Positions 1 to 8,264 of a stretch of DNA of 64,000 bases are shown here, in pieces. The notes under the pieces were generated by a model. That model was not told the origin of the DNA, did no database searches, and worked only from the letters and a program-made list of their open reading frames with translations. The position numbers were made by a program, and so were the translations under genes. The stretch spans positions 165,937 through 229,936 of the forward strand of contig VWVT01000011.1 of NCBI GenBank assembly GCA_008638415.1, read 5' to 3'. Position 1 is the stretch's first letter, and every line of letters begins with the position of its first letter. The stretch is from Nocardiopsis sinuspersici. Its GTDB lineage: Bacteria > Actinomycetota > Actinomycetes > Streptosporangiales > Streptosporangiaceae.

Positions 1-715
1 GCGGCAGGTAGACCACGTCGAAGCCCATGTCGGCGATGGCGGGCAGGCGCTTGGCGGCGGTGGCGAAGGTGCCCGAGCGCTCCTGGCCGGGGGCGGTACC
101 GGTCTGGGCACCCTCCGAGCGGGGGAAGAACTCGTACCAGGAGCCGAACAGCGCGCGCTCGCGGTGGACGACCACGCGGGTACGCCGGGACCTGGTGACC
201 AGTTCGCGGAGGGGAGCCCGTTCCATCTCGTCGAGGACCCGCGGGGTGAGCGCCGCGGCGAGGCGCTCCATCGGGGGCCGCGAGGGGTCGCGCAGGACCT
301 CGGCGGCCCTGGTGAGCACGGGTTTGCGGGGAACACGGCGACCGGCGCGCGCGAGCAGCCGGGCGCCCTCCTCCAGGACGAGGCCGGTGTCCTGGTCCAG
401 GGGGAGCTTGACCCGGGCGGTGCGGTGCCAGGTGGCGAAGGGGTCGGTCCACGACTCGATCGCGAACGACCACCCTCCCTCGGAGGGGAGGCTGATCTCG
501 GCCTCGTACCGGTCGGTGCCGGGCGCGCGCTCGCGCATGGGGACGAGGCTTTCGCGGCGTCCCCGGGACGAGTAGACGACGACGCCCGCGGCGAGGGAGT
601 CGTGGCCCTCGCGGATCACCGTGGCTCCCACGGTGAAACGTTCTCCGGGGACGGCTTTCACCGGGCCTAGGTCGTTGTCTGGAGAGATGTCGAGTATGGG
701 CAGGCGTCCGATCAC
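1..715 (-). CDS. glgE: GlgE maltosyltransferase, N-terminal part (runs off window)
   Basis: This is the first 238 codons of an alpha-1,4-glucan:maltose-1-phosphate maltosyltransferase. The enzyme extends alpha-glucan from maltose 1-phosphate in the cytoplasm (the GlgE pathway known from mycobacteria and streptomycetes). The start is GTG at 715, giving an N-terminus with GRLPILDISPDND, typical of GlgE. Residues 1 to about 120 form the N-terminal beta domain (KAVPGE, FTVGATVIREGHD). The sequence then passes through LFGSWYEFFPRSEG and reaches the start of the GH13 barrel with GFDVVYLP at the window edge. The catalytic residues lie outside the window. The gene is transcribed leftward from a long intergenic region shared with the PBP gene. 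Family assignment is firm. Confidence 0.92.
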   Translation of the reverse strand, partial: MIGRLPILDISPDNDLGPVKAVPGERFTVGATVIREGHDSLAAGVVVYSSRGRRESLVPMRERAPGTDRYEAEISLPSEGGWSFAIESWTDPFATWHRTARVKLPLDQDTGLVLEEGARLLARAGRRVPRKPVLTRAAEVLRDPSRPPMERLAAALTPRVLDEMERAPLRELVTRSRRTRVVVHRERALFGSWYEFFPRSEGAQTGTAPGQERSGTFATAAKRLPAIADMGFDVVYLP

Positions 716-921
716 TGGCTACACCGTAATTGTCATGATTTGGGCGTTATGGAAGCGTGCCGATTTTCGGCAGGCGGAAATAACCGGGGACTAATCCAAG
801 GCGAGGTGGAGTCAACGAAGTGTCCGGAACTGAAACTGTCCGGATTACGGCTTCGGTGCTCTCCGCTGTCTATCGTCTGCCCTCTTGCGGGGTTTGGCGG
901 AGTGGCCGGGCCGAATAATTT

Positions 922-939
922 GTGTGATCCTCATCACAC
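922..939. promoter_or_regulatory. CRP-like operator
   Basis: The palindrome TGTGATCCTCATCACA (923-938), extended by one more pair to 922 and 939, is an exact match to the CRP/FNR-family consensus TGTGA-N6-TCACA. It lies 208 bases before the glgE start and about 516 bases before the PBP start, so the target gene is not clear. Actinomycete Crp proteins recognise this consensus; that this genome encodes one is inference. Confidence 0.6.
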
Positions 940-971
940 TTGCCGTGTGTGCTAAGAGTGAGTATTTTCCG

Positions 972-990
972 GGTTTCACCTGGGTAAACC
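972..990. promoter_or_regulatory. Imperfect 19-bp palindrome
   Basis: GGTTT and AAACC arms flank a partly symmetric CACCTGGGT centre, about 33 bases beyond the CRP-like box. It could be a second operator or a hairpin in a leader. No regulator is assigned. Confidence 0.3.
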
Positions 991-1353
991 TCTCAAAGCG
1001 GTCATAAGGCCACACCTGATTCAGGGGTCTCTGTGGTTGTTTTCCGCTGGGTTATGGGGAAATGCCGAAAAACTGATCGGTCATGTTGGGCGGTGTGGAG
1101 CGGTGGGTAGGGATGTCCGAATGCACCTCCGGAGCGCGTGGCCGTATTCCGGACACCCGGGCGCGGCCGAATGGCCGTCGGCGCGGTGCTCGCCCCGGTG
1201 CGGGCCGTCCCCGGTCGGCGAATCCCTCCGGAAAACGCTCTCCTCTCTCGGTGCCGGGCTTGTGCTGCGTCTGCTTTGTGACTGTTGATGAAACATGTTC
1301 GTTCTGAGGTCCTTTGCTGGTGATTGGGGAAGCTTTTCGGTGACACGCCCGTT

Positions 1354-1384
1354 TTGACGGTTTGCCCTTTGCACCCCTTATGCG
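1354..1384 (+). promoter_or_regulatory. Possible promoter for the PBP gene
   Basis: TTGACG (1354-1359) is followed by TTATGC (1378-1383) after 18 bases, close to the housekeeping -35/-10 pattern. It is about 70 bases upstream of the GTG start at 1455. Prediction is from motif resemblance only. Confidence 0.35.
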
Positions 1385-1454
1385 AGCGTGGTCTGTGGAC
1401 GACCCTGCCCGTGTGGTCCGCGGGCCGGGAGGTACACGGCCGTAGGGGGGCGAT

Positions 1455-3710
1455 GTGACGGAGCCGAACCAGCGCCCGCCGCGCGGATGGCGGCGAAACC
1501 GGGCCTCGCGGGGAAGGGAGCGCACCGCCTCCCCGCGCGCAGGGCTGCGGAAGGCGGTCCCGAAGCGGTGGGCCGCGGTACCGGGAGTGAGCCGGCGGGT
1601 CGCGGTTCTGCGCGGGAGACTGGCGGAACCGGTCCCGGGCGGGACGAGGAAGGACGTGCTCCTGCGTCTGACGGGGACGAGCGCGGTCGCCGGGCTGCTG
1701 TCGGCGGCACTGGTCATGCCGTGGGTGGGTGGAGCCGGGCTGGTGGCCAGGGACTCGGCGGCGGCCTTCATGGACATGTCCGGAAACCTGGAGATACAAC
1801 CCCTGGCAGAGCGGGTCCTGCTCACCGACGCGGACGGCGACCCGATCGCGGAGGTCGCCGAACGCGAGCGCGACGTGGTGCCCCTGGACGAGATGAGCCC
1901 CTGGGCGCCGGCGGCGCTCATGGCGATCGAGGACGAGCGCTTCTACGAGCACGGCGGACTGGACCTGCGCGGCACGTTCCGCGCCGCGGTCCGCACCGCC
2001 ATGGGCAACACCCAGGGCGGGTCCACCATCACCCAGCAGTACGTGAAGAACCTGCTCATCGAGCAGGCCGACGGCGAGGAGGAGGTGGAGGACGCCACCG
2101 CGCAGACCCTGGGGCGCAAGGTCCAGGAACTGCGCTACGCCGTCGACATCGAGGAGCGGCTCACCAAGGACGAGATCATGGAGGGCTACCTCAACCTCGC
2201 CTACTTCGGTCAGAACGCGTACGGCATCGAGATCGCCGCGCGGCGCTACTTCTCCGTACCGGCCTCGGAACTGGATCCCGCGCAGGCCGCCACGCTCGCG
2301 GGAATGGTGCGGGCCCCGTCGTACTACGACCCGATCACCCGCCCCGAAGCCGCCACGAAGCGCCGCAACATGGTGCTGGACCGGATGGTCGACACCGGGT
2401 ACCTGGAGGCGCAGGAGGCGGAGAAGTACAAGGCCCAAGAGCTGAAGGTGGACGTGACCCCGCGCGGCGGCAGCTGCTTCCACAGCGAGCAGCCGTTCTT
2501 CTGCGACTACGTCATGCACTGGCTGAGGGACTCCGACGCGCTCGCCGACACCCAGGAGGAGCGCGACAAGATACTCGAGAGGGGCGGTATCACCGTCCGC
2601 ACCACGCTCGACACCGACATGCAGAAGGCCGCGGAGAAGGCGATCAAGAAGTACGTCCCCGGGGACGAGTCCACCAAGTTCGCCGCCGAGGTGCTGGTGG
2701 AGCCCGGTACCGGACGGGTGCGGGCGATGGCCCAGAACATGAGCTACGGCTTCGACGAGGAACCGGGCAACACCTCGATCAACCTGGCCGTGGACAAGGA
2801 CGACGGCGGCTCCCACGGCTACCAGGCGGGATCGACGTTCAAGCCGTTCACCCTGGCCGCCGCCCTGGACGCCGGCCTCGGGTACGGCACCAGCTTCAAC
2901 TCGCCCGAGAGCACGTCGGTCAGCGGGATGAGGAACTGCGAGGGCGGCAGGATGGCCACGTGGAACGTGAGCAACGCCGGTGAGAGCAGCGGGGGCACGC
3001 ACAACATGGTCAGCGGGACCAAGGGGTCGGTGAACACCTACTTCGCCCAGTTGCAGGAGCGCGTCGGCCTGTGCGAGACCGCGCAGATGGCCGAGAAGCT
3101 GGGCATCCACCGCGCGGACGGCGCGGAACTGGGTGTGTGGAACTCCTTCACCCTGGGCGACCAGGAGGTCTCCCCGCTGACCCTGGCCGGCGCCTACGCC
3201 ACCTTCGCCTCCCGGGGCACCCACTGCGAGCCGACCCCGGTGACCTCGATCAGGTTCGAGGGAGAGGACGGCAGGAAGGTCGAGGTGAAGCCCGACTGCG
3301 AGAAGGTGATCGAGACCAAGGTCGCCGACGGCGTCAGCCACCTGCTCCAGCAGACCTTCAAGGGCGGCACCACCAACGGCCTGGGGATCGGGCGCCCGGC
3401 CGCGGCCAAGACCGGTACCACCGACAGCGCGGCCTACGCGTGGTTCGCGGGGTACACCCCGAACCTGGTCGGGACCGTGGCGGTCGGCGACATCCGCGGC
3501 GGCGAGCAGCACCCGCTCCAGAACGTGAAGATCGGCGACCGCTACTACGGCATGGTCTACGGCGCCACGCTGCCCGGCCCGATCTGGCAGGCCACCATGG
3601 AGGAGGCCGTGGACGAGCTTCCGGAGGAGGACTTCGCGCCGTCACCGAAGACCTTCGGCGATCCCTCACCCGGCAGGCCGTCCGGATCCGGCGACGGCGG
3701 CGACGCCTGA
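1455..3710 (+). CDS. Class A penicillin-binding protein (bifunctional transglycosylase/transpeptidase)
   Basis: This 751-residue membrane-anchored enzyme polymerises lipid II and cross-links peptidoglycan. The GTG start is preceded by a strong GTAGGGGGG ribosome binding site. A basic cytoplasmic tail leads into one membrane segment around residues 70-97. The GT51 glycosyltransferase domain shows EDERFYEHGG (about 159, catalytic Glu), GGSTITQQYVKNLL (about 187) and the GYLNLAYFGQNAYG motif. The transpeptidase domain has STFK (nucleophile Ser about 459), SVN (about 523) and KTGTT (about 651). The C-terminus is a short Pro/Ser/Gly/Asp tail and there are no PASTA repeats. The gene stands alone, with a strong terminator just downstream. 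Class is certain; the exact PBP orthologue is not. Confidence 0.95.
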   Translation: MTEPNQRPPRGWRRNRASRGRERTASPRAGLRKAVPKRWAAVPGVSRRVAVLRGRLAEPVPGGTRKDVLLRLTGTSAVAGLLSAALVMPWVGGAGLVARDSAAAFMDMSGNLEIQPLAERVLLTDADGDPIAEVAERERDVVPLDEMSPWAPAALMAIEDERFYEHGGLDLRGTFRAAVRTAMGNTQGGSTITQQYVKNLLIEQADGEEEVEDATAQTLGRKVQELRYAVDIEERLTKDEIMEGYLNLAYFGQNAYGIEIAARRYFSVPASELDPAQAATLAGMVRAPSYYDPITRPEAATKRRNMVLDRMVDTGYLEAQEAEKYKAQELKVDVTPRGGSCFHSEQPFFCDYVMHWLRDSDALADTQEERDKILERGGITVRTTLDTDMQKAAEKAIKKYVPGDESTKFAAEVLVEPGTGRVRAMAQNMSYGFDEEPGNTSINLAVDKDDGGSHGYQAGSTFKPFTLAAALDAGLGYGTSFNSPESTSVSGMRNCEGGRMATWNVSNAGESSGGTHNMVSGTKGSVNTYFAQLQERVGLCETAQMAEKLGIHRADGAELGVWNSFTLGDQEVSPLTLAGAYATFASRGTHCEPTPVTSIRFEGEDGRKVEVKPDCEKVIETKVADGVSHLLQQTFKGGTTNGLGIGRPAAAKTGTTDSAAYAWFAGYTPNLVGTVAVGDIRGGEQHPLQNVKIGDRYYGMVYGATLPGPIWQATMEEAVDELPEEDFAPSPKTFGDPSPGRPSGSGDGGDA

Positions 3711-3755
3711 CGCCCTCACGGAGCCGCCGCGGGACCGGGTCGTCCGGGAAAAGAC

Positions 3756-3793
3756 GAGGATCGTGGGGGCGAAAAACCCCACGATCCTCCTTT
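3756..3793 (+). terminator. Rho-independent terminator after the PBP gene
   Basis: A perfect 13-bp stem (3756-3768 with 3777-3789) encloses an A-rich 8-base loop and is followed by CTTT. It ends about 24 bases before the TPP riboswitch and so separates the two transcription units. Confidence 0.85.
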
Positions 3794-3814
3794 GTGCCCC
3801 ATACTGGAGGAAGA

Positions 3815-3905
3815 ACCGACAGGGGAGCGCGTGAGCGCTGAGAGTGCGGCACCCGGCCGCAGACCCTTACACACCTGATCTGGGTCATGCCAGCGAAGGA
3901 AGTCG
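3815..3905 (+). promoter_or_regulatory. TPP riboswitch (THI box)
   Basis: The conserved thiamine pyrophosphate aptamer elements occur in order: GCTGAGA, then ACCCTT, then ACCTGATCTGGGTCATGCC and AGCGAAGGAAG. A closing helix can form between CGAC (3817-3820) and GTCG (3902-3905). It sits about 130 bases upstream of ykoE, so it should reduce expression of the ykoEDC genes when TPP is plentiful. The sequence does not tell whether control is by termination or translation. A CATACT -10-like box at 3800-3805 could start this transcript. Confidence 0.93.
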
Positions 3906-4032
3906 TAGGAACCCGTCACCGGTGGCGTGCTCCCGCGCACCGGCAGTACTCCGGCCGCGCGTGGCACACTCCGTCGGTGCCGCTCTTGGCCACATGGCCC
4001 CTCGTCATCCCCCGACGAAGGGACAGCAGGAC

Positions 4033-4647
4033 ATGAAGAGGAACAGCACCGCGAGGACCGGTTTCCGGCAGGACGTCCTCGGCCGGCTGCGGAGCTGGCG
4101 CACCGTCGACATCGTCGTGGCCGCCGTCATCGGCGTCGCGGTCGGCGTCGTCTTCTGGCTCTGGAACATCGTCTGGTCGGTCACGACCCCGCTGTTCGTG
4201 GGATTCCCGCCCGCGCAGGCCGTCGTCTACGGCATGTGGCTGATCTCCGGCGTGCTCGGCGGCCTGATCATCCGCAAGCCCGGAGCCGCCCTGCTCACCT
4301 CGGTCGCCGCCGCCTCGGTGTCCGCGGTCCTGGGCACCCAGTGGGGGATCATGGTCATCCTCGACGGAACCCTCCAGGGCATCCTGCCCGAGCTGGTCTT
4401 CCTCGCCTTCGGCTACCGGCGGTGGGGCATGGGCGTGGCCGTGCTCGCCGCGGCGGTCGCGGGCGTCTCCCCCGCCATCCGGGACAACATCGCCTACAAC
4501 GTCACCTGGCCGCTGCACTTCCAGATCGTGTACGGCGTCATCGTGGTGATCAGCGCCGCCGTCATCGCGGGCGTGGGCGCACGCCTCCTCACCACCGCCC
4601 TGGCCAGGTCCGGGGCCCTGGCGCCCTTCCCGTCGGCGAAGGGCTGA
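4033..4647 (+). CDS. ykoE: YkoE-type ECF transporter S component (thiamine/HMP)
   Basis: This 204-residue integral membrane protein is the substrate-binding component of an energy-coupling-factor transporter. About five to six hydrophobic segments start near residue 25 (VDIVVAAVIGVAVGVVF), and the sequence includes the YkoE-like stretch PPAQAVVYGMWLISG. The ATG at 4033 was chosen because a longer frame begins inside the TPP riboswitch, and AGCAGGAC lies directly upstream. ykoD follows after 3 bases. The riboswitch upstream and the YkoED-C gene order support uptake of thiamine or its hydroxymethylpyrimidine moiety. The family is recognised with good confidence; the precise substrate is inferred from the riboswitch. 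Confidence 0.9.
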   Translation: MKRNSTARTGFRQDVLGRLRSWRTVDIVVAAVIGVAVGVVFWLWNIVWSVTTPLFVGFPPAQAVVYGMWLISGVLGGLIIRKPGAALLTSVAAASVSAVLGTQWGIMVILDGTLQGILPELVFLAFGYRRWGMGVAVLAAAVAGVSPAIRDNIAYNVTWPLHFQIVYGVIVVISAAVIAGVGARLLTTALARSGALAPFPSAKG

Positions 4648-4650
4648 CCC

Positions 4651-6249
4651 GTGGCGCGGACGAACGGGCGGACCGCCCGTCCCGGCGCGCGCGTGGAGCT
4701 GTCCGGCTGGGGCTGGCGGCACTCCGGGCGCGGGGAGCACGCCCTGCGCGGCGTGGACCTGGTCGTCGAACCCGGTGAGCGCGTGCTGCTTCTCGGCGCC
4801 TCCGGGGCGGGCAAGTCGACCCTGCTCCACTCGCTGGCCGGTCTGACCGGCCCGGACGGCGCGATCAGCGGCGACCAGGAGGGCAGCCTGCTCGTGGACG
4901 GCGAGCCCGCCGACCGGGGGCGGGGCGCGGTCGGCCTGGTCAGCCAGGACCCCGAGACGCAGCTGGTGATGGCGCGCGCGGGCGACGACGTGGCCTTCGG
5001 CCCGGAGAACCTGGGGATGGAGCCCGGGCTGATCTGGCCCCGGGTGCACGAGGCCCTGGACGCCGTGGGCTTTCCGTACGGGCCGCGCCACTCCACCGGC
5101 GCGCTGTCGGGAGGGGAGAAGCAGCGCCTGGTGATCGCCGGGGCGCTGGCCATGCGCCCCCGCCTGCTGCTGCTCGACGAGCCCACCGCCAACCTCGACC
5201 CGGCGGGGGCCGCGCTGGTGCGCGGCGTGCTCGCACGCCTGCTCGCCGAGACCGAGGCGACCATGGTGCTCGTCGAGCACCGCGTGGCCGAGGTGGTCGG
5301 CCTGGTGGACCGGGTCGTGGTCGTGGAGCCCGGCGGCGGCGTGGTCGCCGACGGGGACCCGGCCGCCGTGTTCGCCGGGCACGGGCGCTCACTGGCCGCA
5401 CAGGGGGTGTGGGTGCCCGGGAACGAGCCCTCCCCCGAACTGCCTCCGGCGCCCGGGGGAGGAGCCCTGCTGGAGGCCGTGGACGTGGCCGCGCGCACCC
5501 CCTTCCAACTGGGTGTGCGCTCCGCGCCCCGGCGCGTGGTGCTCGACGGCGTGGACGCCACCGTGTCCGCCGGGACCGCGACCGCCCTGACCGGCCCCAA
5601 CGGTGCGGGCAAGTCCACGCTGCTGACCATGCTGGCCGGGCTGTCCAGGCCCCACCGGGGACAGGTGCTGCCGCGCGGGCCGCTGGCCGGGGCCGACCGG
5701 CGCCCCCTCGCGCGCTGGCCCGCCCGGAGGCTGGCCCGGCACGTGGGCACGGTCTTCCAGCACGCCGAGGACCAGTTCGTCACCACCACCGTCCGCGACG
5801 AGCTGCGGTTCGCCCCGCTGCGCGCCGGGATGGGTGCGGCCGAGACCGACGCCTGGGTGGACGAGCTGATGGAGCGGCTGCGCCTGACCCGTCTGGCCGA
5901 CGTGCACCCCTACACGCTCTCGGGCGGGGAGAAGCGGCGACTGTCGGTGGCCACGGCGCTCAGCTCCGGCCCCTCGCACGCGCCCGACGTGCTCGTGCTG
6001 GACGAGCCGACCTTCGGCCAGGACACCCGTACGTGGACCGAGCTGGTGGAGCTGCTGGGAGCCCTGCGGGCCGAGGGGAGGGCCGTGGTCATGGCCACCC
6101 ACGACGGCCTGCTGCTGCGGCACCTGGCGGACGCGCGGGTGCGCGTGGCCGACGGCCGCGCCGTGTACGAGGCCGCAGTCCCGGAGCCGGGAGCGGCCGA
6201 GCCCGTCGCCGCGCGGGGCGGCGCGGGAGTGAGGAGGACCCGTGGGTGA
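4651..6249 (+). CDS. ykoD: YkoD: ECF transporter ATPase with two fused ABC domains
   Basis: This 532-residue cytoplasmic ATPase has two ABC nucleotide-binding domains in one chain and energises the YkoEDC thiamine/HMP importer. The first domain has Walker A GASGAGKST (about residue 50), signature LSGGEKQR (about 152) and Walker B LLLLDEPTANLD (about 172). The second has GPNGAGKST (about 315), LSGGEKRR (about 423) and VLVLDEPTFGQD (about 448). The GTG start lies 3 bases after ykoE. The 3' end overlaps the start of ykoC by 8 bases, which implies translational coupling. Confidence 0.93.
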   Translation: MARTNGRTARPGARVELSGWGWRHSGRGEHALRGVDLVVEPGERVLLLGASGAGKSTLLHSLAGLTGPDGAISGDQEGSLLVDGEPADRGRGAVGLVSQDPETQLVMARAGDDVAFGPENLGMEPGLIWPRVHEALDAVGFPYGPRHSTGALSGGEKQRLVIAGALAMRPRLLLLDEPTANLDPAGAALVRGVLARLLAETEATMVLVEHRVAEVVGLVDRVVVVEPGGGVVADGDPAAVFAGHGRSLAAQGVWVPGNEPSPELPPAPGGGALLEAVDVAARTPFQLGVRSAPRRVVLDGVDATVSAGTATALTGPNGAGKSTLLTMLAGLSRPHRGQVLPRGPLAGADRRPLARWPARRLARHVGTVFQHAEDQFVTTTVRDELRFAPLRAGMGAAETDAWVDELMERLRLTRLADVHPYTLSGGEKRRLSVATALSSGPSHAPDVLVLDEPTFGQDTRTWTELVELLGALRAEGRAVVMATHDGLLLRHLADARVRVADGRAVYEAAVPEPGAAEPVAARGGAGVRRTRG

Positions 6250-7042
6250 CCGGCGGACCGCGGACGACCGGCGGACCCCGGGCGGGGACACGCTGACCCT
6301 GGACGCGCCGGAGGACGGCGGGTTCCGTTACTGGCTCGTCGGGCTCAACCCCGCCGCCAAGCTGCTCGCCGCCCTGCTCCTGGGCCTCGGCCTGGTCCCG
6401 GCCGTGGACGCCGTGACCGGCGGCGTGGTGCTGGCGGGGGCCCTGCTGCTCCTGCCGTTCAGCGGGATCGACCGGCGCACCCTGCTCGTCCTGGGCGGCC
6501 CCTTCCTGCTCATGGGGCTCTCCAACGGCCTGGTCAACTACCTGTACGGCGAGCACGGCGCGGAGGGGGCCCTGGGCGCTGCGGTGCGCCTGCTGGCCAT
6601 CGCCCTGCCGGGCCTGATCGCGGCCGTGAGCAGCGACCCGACGGAGATGTCCGACGGGCTGGTGCAGCGGCTGCGGGTGCCCGAGCGGCCCGCCATGGGC
6701 GTGCTGGCGGCACTGCGCCTCGTCCCGCTGCTGGCCGACCAGTGGCGCACCATCACACTGGCGCGGCGGGCGCGCGGGCTGGAGGCCGGACGCAACCCCG
6801 TGCGGATGGTCACGCTGTTCTTCGGCCGCCTGTTCGCCCTGCTGGTGCGGTCCATCCGCACCGGGACGCTGCTGGCCACGGCGATGGACGCCCGCGCGTT
6901 CGGCACCGGGCCGCGCACGCGGGCCAGGCGGAGCCGCTGGCGCCGGGCGGACACGCTGCTGCTCGCGGGCGCGGCCCTGCTCCTGGTGGCGGCGTACACG
7001 CTGTCCGCCCGGCTGGGCACCCTGGTGCTGCTCTTCTCCTGA
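6242..7042 (+). CDS. ykoC: YkoC: ECF transporter T component (EcfT family)
   Basis: This 266-residue membrane protein couples the ATPase to the substrate-binding subunit. It has several hydrophobic helices, for example residues 37-65 and the C-terminal segment after residue 235. The two EcfT coupling motifs of the Ala-Arg-Gly type are visible as RARGLE (about residue 178) and DARAFG (about 218). The GTG start lies inside the last codons of ykoD. This is the last gene of the riboswitch-controlled operon. Confidence 0.92.
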   Translation: MGDRRTADDRRTPGGDTLTLDAPEDGGFRYWLVGLNPAAKLLAALLLGLGLVPAVDAVTGGVVLAGALLLLPFSGIDRRTLLVLGGPFLLMGLSNGLVNYLYGEHGAEGALGAAVRLLAIALPGLIAAVSSDPTEMSDGLVQRLRVPERPAMGVLAALRLVPLLADQWRTITLARRARGLEAGRNPVRMVTLFFGRLFALLVRSIRTGTLLATAMDARAFGTGPRTRARRSRWRRADTLLLAGAALLLVAAYTLSARLGTLVLLFS

Positions 7043-7095
7043 ACCTGGTGGTAGGCAGTTCAGGACACCGACGTCGAATGGAAGAGGTGGGGATC

Positions 7096-7884
7096 GTGGG
7101 CGAGTTCGTTCGCGTGGAGACCGACCCGGACCACCCGGGTGTGGCCGTGATCAGGCTGGACAGACCGAAGGTGAACGCGCTCAACGCCGCGATGACGGCC
7201 GAGATCGCCGACGCCGCGAAGCAGGTGTCCACCGACCCGGACGTGCGCGCCGTGGTGGTCTACGGCGGCGAGCGCGTGTTCGTCGCGGGCGCCGACATCA
7301 AGGAGATGGCGGACCGCACCGCAGCCGAGATGCGCGAGTACGCGCGCAACCTGCAGGGCGCGCTGACCCTGGTGGCGCGCGTTCCCAAGCCGGTCGTGGC
7401 GGCCGTCACCGGATACGCGCTGGGCGGCGGCCTGGAACTGGCGCTGGCCGCCGACTTCCGGGTCGCGGGCGCGGGGGCGAGGCTGGGCGTGCCCGAGATC
7501 CAGCTCGGCGTGATCCCCGGCGCGGGCGGCACCCAGCGCCTGCCCCGCCTCGTGGGAGCGCCTCGGGCCAAGGAGATGATCTTCAGCGGCCGCCACGTGA
7601 AGGCGGACGAGGCCCGTGAGATCGGGCTGGTGGACGAGGTCGTCCCGGACGAGGAGGTCTACGGGGCGGCCGTGGCCCGGGTCGCGAAGTACGCCGACGG
7701 CCCGGCCGTGGCGCTGGCCGCCGCCAAGGAGGCCGTGGACCGGGGGATGGAGACCGACCTGGACACGGGCCTGGAGATCGAGCGCCTGCACTTCGCCGGG
7801 CTGTTCGCGACCGAGGACCAGAAGAGCGGTATGCGCAGCTTCGTCGAGCAGGGGCCGGGCAAGGCCTCCTTCGTCGGGCGCTGA
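7096..7884 (+). CDS. Enoyl-CoA hydratase
   Basis: This 262-residue crotonase-fold enzyme is predicted to hydrate trans-2-enoyl-CoA to 3-hydroxyacyl-CoA in beta-oxidation. The CoA/oxyanion region shows VAGADIKEMA (about residue 64) and LGGGLELALAADFR (about 110). Both catalytic glutamates are present: one in GGGLEL and one in PEIQLGVIPGAGGTQR. The GTG at 7096 was chosen because GAGGTGGGG lies just before it. An in-frame ATG at 7078 is a possible alternative that adds six residues. The gene follows ykoC closely but is functionally unrelated. A strong hairpin terminator follows. The physiological substrate is unknown. Confidence 0.92.
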   Translation: MGEFVRVETDPDHPGVAVIRLDRPKVNALNAAMTAEIADAAKQVSTDPDVRAVVVYGGERVFVAGADIKEMADRTAAEMREYARNLQGALTLVARVPKPVVAAVTGYALGGGLELALAADFRVAGAGARLGVPEIQLGVIPGAGGTQRLPRLVGAPRAKEMIFSGRHVKADEAREIGLVDEVVPDEEVYGAAVARVAKYADGPAVALAAAKEAVDRGMETDLDTGLEIERLHFAGLFATEDQKSGMRSFVEQGPGKASFVGR

Positions 7885-7907
7885 GCCGGTCGGGCGCTGA
7901 GCCGGTC

Positions 7908-7950
7908 GGGCGGGGAGGGCGGATACCGTGAGGGGCCGCCCTCCCCGCCC
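7908..7950 (+). terminator. Terminator after enoyl-CoA hydratase
   Basis: A perfect 15-bp GC stem (7908-7922 with 7936-7950) encloses a 13-base loop and is followed by CCCTTT. Just before it, a 16-base unit containing GGGCGCTGAGCCGGTC is repeated in tandem across the stop codon. Confidence 0.8.
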
Positions 7951-8264
7951 CCTTTCCTCGGTTTCCCGGTGCGCGGAGGGACCTCCCTCTCCTCGGTGCC
8001 GGACGGTGACGGGAAGGACCCGGACCAACGTCCGCATCCGGCCAGTCCGGACGCGGAGGAGGGAACCGCGCACGCGAGTTTTCCGTCATACTCGTGGTGG
8101 TCGTCCGAGGACGGACGCACCGCCGGAGCCCCCTGGACGACCCCGGCGACGCGGAAGCGGCCGCACGGGCCCCGGACGGGCCACACAAGCCAAAGGTTGA
8201 CCCATCCCCCCGGCCGATAAGCTGGACGTGGCGGTATGCGGTCTTTTGAGGGGATGAGTTCTCG
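7951..8264. other. Intergenic region upstream of the Ser/Thr kinase gene
   Basis: No gene is seen in these 314 bases. A weak promoter candidate is TTGACC (8197-8202) followed by TAAGCT (8218-8223) with a 15-base spacer, about 42 bases before the kinase start. The rest has no recognisable signal. Confidence 0.4.

Larger units (their letters stand above)
716..1454. other. 739-bp divergent intergenic region between glgE and the PBP gene
   Basis: This stretch is clearly less GC-rich than the flanking genes. I see no convincing gene: a 71-codon frame at 740-955 has no good ribosome binding site and no family resemblance. It holds a CRP-like palindrome (922-939), an imperfect palindrome (972-990) and a possible promoter (1354-1384) for the PBP gene. 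Its length and composition suggest a regulatory region with a long 5' leader. Confidence 0.6.

Noticed and set aside
740-955. 71-codon open frame upstream of the PBP gene
   Set aside because: No ribosome binding site, atypical codon use, and it overlaps the CRP-like palindrome.
1288-1300. LexA-like GAAC...TTC sequence
   Set aside because: Spacing and half-sites do not fit the GAAC-N4-GTTC pattern, and no SOS gene is adjacent.
1380-1454. Possible c-di-AMP (ydaO-type) riboswitch before the PBP gene
   Set aside because: I looked for the conserved ydaO motifs because such switches precede wall genes in actinomycetes. They are not present.
1002-3512. Long leftward open frame of 836 codons opposite the PBP gene
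   Set aside because: The PBP motifs on the plus strand prove the coding strand. The opposite frame is open only because GC-rich codons rarely give stops, and its product has no recognisable domain.
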